Of a stretch of 23,359 bases of DNA, positions 22,394 to 23,359 are shown in pieces. Position numbers and translations under genes: made by a program. The notes under the pieces are model-generated. The model did not search any database. It was not told the DNA's origin and saw only the letters and a program-made list of their open reading frames with translations. The first letter of the stretch is position 1; each line of letters starts with the position of its first letter. The DNA is from JBBSQE01 sp038258095 (lineage in GTDB: Bacteria; Actinomycetota; Thermoleophilia; Solirubrobacterales; 70-9), in the NCBI GenBank assembly GCA_038258095.1, contig JBBSQE010000018.1:1-23359 (forward strand), read 5' to 3'.

Positions 22394-22586
22394 GCACCGG
22401 GGTTGTCGATCTGTGCCGCGGATTGCGTCGGGCTTTCATCGCAGGTGATACTGCGTGAGGTGGTGGGCGGGTGCTGTGGAGGGTGGCCCGGATTCATGAT
22501 CCCGATTAGCCCTACGCACGTCTGGTCTGCGCGCGGGCGGCGATGGTGTGCGGAGCTCTTCGGTCAACGGAGGAGAATGCGGGCTG
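22394..22586. other. Non-coding region upstream of the relaxase, candidate oriT
   Basis: About 190 bp without a gene directly upstream of the relaxase, the usual place of oriT for MobF systems. It holds a small hairpin, CGCAG-GTGATA-CTGCG (22440-22455), followed by a G/T-rich strand (GTGAGGTGGTGGGCGGGTG). No nic-site sequence is recognised, so this is positional inference only. The promoter of the relaxase must also lie here. Confidence 0.35.
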
Positions 22587-22811
22587 ATGGGAGGCGAGCC
22601 GAGGACAGATGCCCCGCCGATGAACCGCGACCCCGCCGAGGTCGAGCGAAAGCTCTCCCTTCTGTACGCGCCGCATGTAGAGCTTCTGGCGGCCGCGGTC
22701 GGTGATGGACGCGCCGTGGTCGTCCGCGAGCGCTCGGCTCCGCGATCGGGGGCAAGTCAGAAAGTAGCCGCTGCAAAGCCGATCGAGCGCGCGCCCCAAT
22801 CCATCGACTGA
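22587..22811 (+). CDS. Possible small protein of unknown function
   Basis: A frame of 74 codons from ATG 22587, with GGAGGAG 11 nt upstream; ATG 22620 or GTG 22548 are alternatives. It reads MNRDPAEVERKLSLLYAPHV, ELLAAAVGDGRAVVVRERSA and a Lys/Ala/Pro-rich tail to TGA 22811. The middle looks like a helix followed by a strand, but no family is recognised. It is divergent from the relaxase and upstream of the kinase on the same strand. It may be a small accessory protein of the element or simply an open frame. Confidence 0.4.
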   Translation: MGGEPRTDAPPMNRDPAEVERKLSLLYAPHVELLAAAVGDGRAVVVRERSAPRSGASQKVAAAKPIERAPQSID

Positions 22812-22860
22812 GTGGGCGCCCAAGGAACGGGGCCGACTCTCACCATCGACCGGCGTGGCA

Positions 22861-22889
22861 CCGACACGGATCGGGACGTCGACTACCCT
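22861..22889 (+). promoter_or_regulatory. Possible promoter of the kinase gene (leaderless)
   Basis: CCGACA (22861-22866), a 17-base spacer and TACCCT (22884-22889) give a partial match to a sigma-70 promoter. ATG 22897 falls at the expected transcription start, and no Shine-Dalgarno is seen before it. Confidence 0.35.
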
Positions 22890-22896
22890 CGATCGG

Positions 22897-23359
22897 ATGT
22901 CTGAGACCGCCAAGACGATCGGCCCCTACCGGATCCTGGGCAAGCTCGGAAGCGGTGGAAACGCCGTGGTCCACCGGGCCGTGCGCGAAGACGGAGGGCC
23001 TGAGACCGCCCTCAAAGTTCGGTCCGGGAGCCCGACGAAGGAGCCTTACCGGCGCTTCAAACAAGAGATCGAGACGCTACAGCGGATCGGCCCGTTTCCC
23101 GGGGTGCTGCCGGTGATCGACGCTCATATCCCTGACTCACCCTCGAAGGCGGATCCGGCGTGGATGGCGATGCCGATCGCCTACCCGATTCGCGAGGCTT
23201 TGGCCGACACCGACCTCGACCGGATCGTCGAAGCCGTCGCCGCGATCGCCGGGGCGCTCGCCCGGCTACAAGCGGAGCACGACCTCGGTCACCGCGACAT
23301 TAAGCCGCCCAACCTCTACGAGCTCGAGGGCGAGTGGCTGATCGGCGACTTCGGCTTGA
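22897..23359 (+). CDS. Serine/threonine protein kinase, N-terminal part (cut by window edge)
   Basis: A Hanks-type kinase of which 154 codons are visible. The glycine loop is LGKLGSGGNAVVHRA, the ATP-anchoring Lys is in ETALKVRSG, the catalytic loop is LGHRDIKPPNLYE, and the window ends inside the magnesium-binding DFGL. A helical insert (YPIREALADTDLDRIVEAVA) precedes the catalytic loop. The domain starts at residue 8, so there is no N-terminal regulatory domain. Whether a transmembrane segment and PASTA repeats (PknB-like) or another effector domain follow cannot be seen. It may be element cargo or the first gene beyond it. Confidence 0.9.
   Translation, partial: MSETAKTIGPYRILGKLGSGGNAVVHRAVREDGGPETALKVRSGSPTKEPYRRFKQEIETLQRIGPFPGVLPVIDAHIPDSPSKADPAWMAMPIAYPIREALADTDLDRIVEAVAAIAGALARLQAEHDLGHRDIKPPNLYELEGEWLIGDFGL

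Larger units (their letters stand above)
9929..23359. mobile_element. Putative integrative and mobilizable element (right end outside window)
   Basis: The left boundary is set by the tRNA-Arg 3' fragment. Inside are an integrase, an excisionase-like protein, a MobF relaxase and a restriction/ATPase cargo. No conjugation pilus genes, VirB4 or coupling protein are visible, so it is either a mobilizable element relying on a helper or a conjugative element whose transfer genes lie beyond 23,359. The right end is not seen; an intact tRNA-Arg(ACG) gene is predicted there. Membership of the small gene and the kinase after 22,394 is uncertain. Confidence 0.7.

Overview
The window is GC-rich and densely coded, with many GTG/TTG starts and several start codons lying directly behind a -10 box (leaderless style). 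Together with the style of the secreted proteins (CxxxxxC repeat proteins; a terminal FRFRGTG...CSSP...YTFKVRA domain), this suggests a high-GC actinobacterium, most likely of the Thermoleophilia/Solirubrobacterales type. The taxonomic call is an inference; no rRNA or marker gene is present.

Left part (1 to about 9,900), chromosomal backbone. A minus-strand cluster reads right to left: PAS sensor histidine kinase, NarL-type response regulator, a cysteine-free FAD/NAD(P) oxidoreductase, and the N-terminal 189 codons of narG (respiratory nitrate reductase alpha), which runs off the left edge. This looks like a nitrate-respiration locus with its own two-component control. After it comes a stretch with three small frameshifted genes (4,069-4,466; 4,479-4,969; 7,080-7,361) interleaved with an intact zinc-ribbon protein and an intact two-TM potassium channel with an RCK domain. 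A 782-residue secreted protein with 14 cysteine-pair repeats closes the backbone.

Junction (about 9,900-10,040). The 3' half of a tRNA-Arg(ACG) gene (anticodon arm, variable loop, T arm and 3' acceptor strand, but no D arm or 5' acceptor) lies on the minus strand, enclosed by a 16-bp inverted repeat and next to an 11-bp-period direct repeat. Its orientation puts chromosome to the left and inserted DNA to the right, as expected for one end of an integrative element that uses a tRNA 3' end.

Right part (about 10,000 to the window end), putative integrative and mobilizable element. Its core is a minus-strand series: MobF/TrwC-type relaxase-helicase, sigma-70-family factor, excisionase-like HTH protein, tyrosine integrase. 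Its cargo, between the integrase and the att-like end, is a defence-type island. It holds (a) a two-gene operon, under a strong promoter with a palindrome inside it, of a putative winged-helix protein and a 772-residue GHKL-fold (MutL/Hsp90/MORC-like) ATPase; (b) a SacI-family restriction endonuclease and a C5-cytosine methyltransferase; (c) a divergent Vsr-type endonuclease and a small zinc-ribbon protein. A decayed second integrase lies between (a) and (b). A Ser/Thr protein kinase starts near the right edge and is cut by it. No type IV secretion genes, coupling protein or second att site are visible.

The most interesting hypothesis is that the GHKL ATPase, its DNA-binding partner, the SacI-like R-M pair, Vsr and the zinc ribbon form one composite anti-DNA defence system carried by the element.
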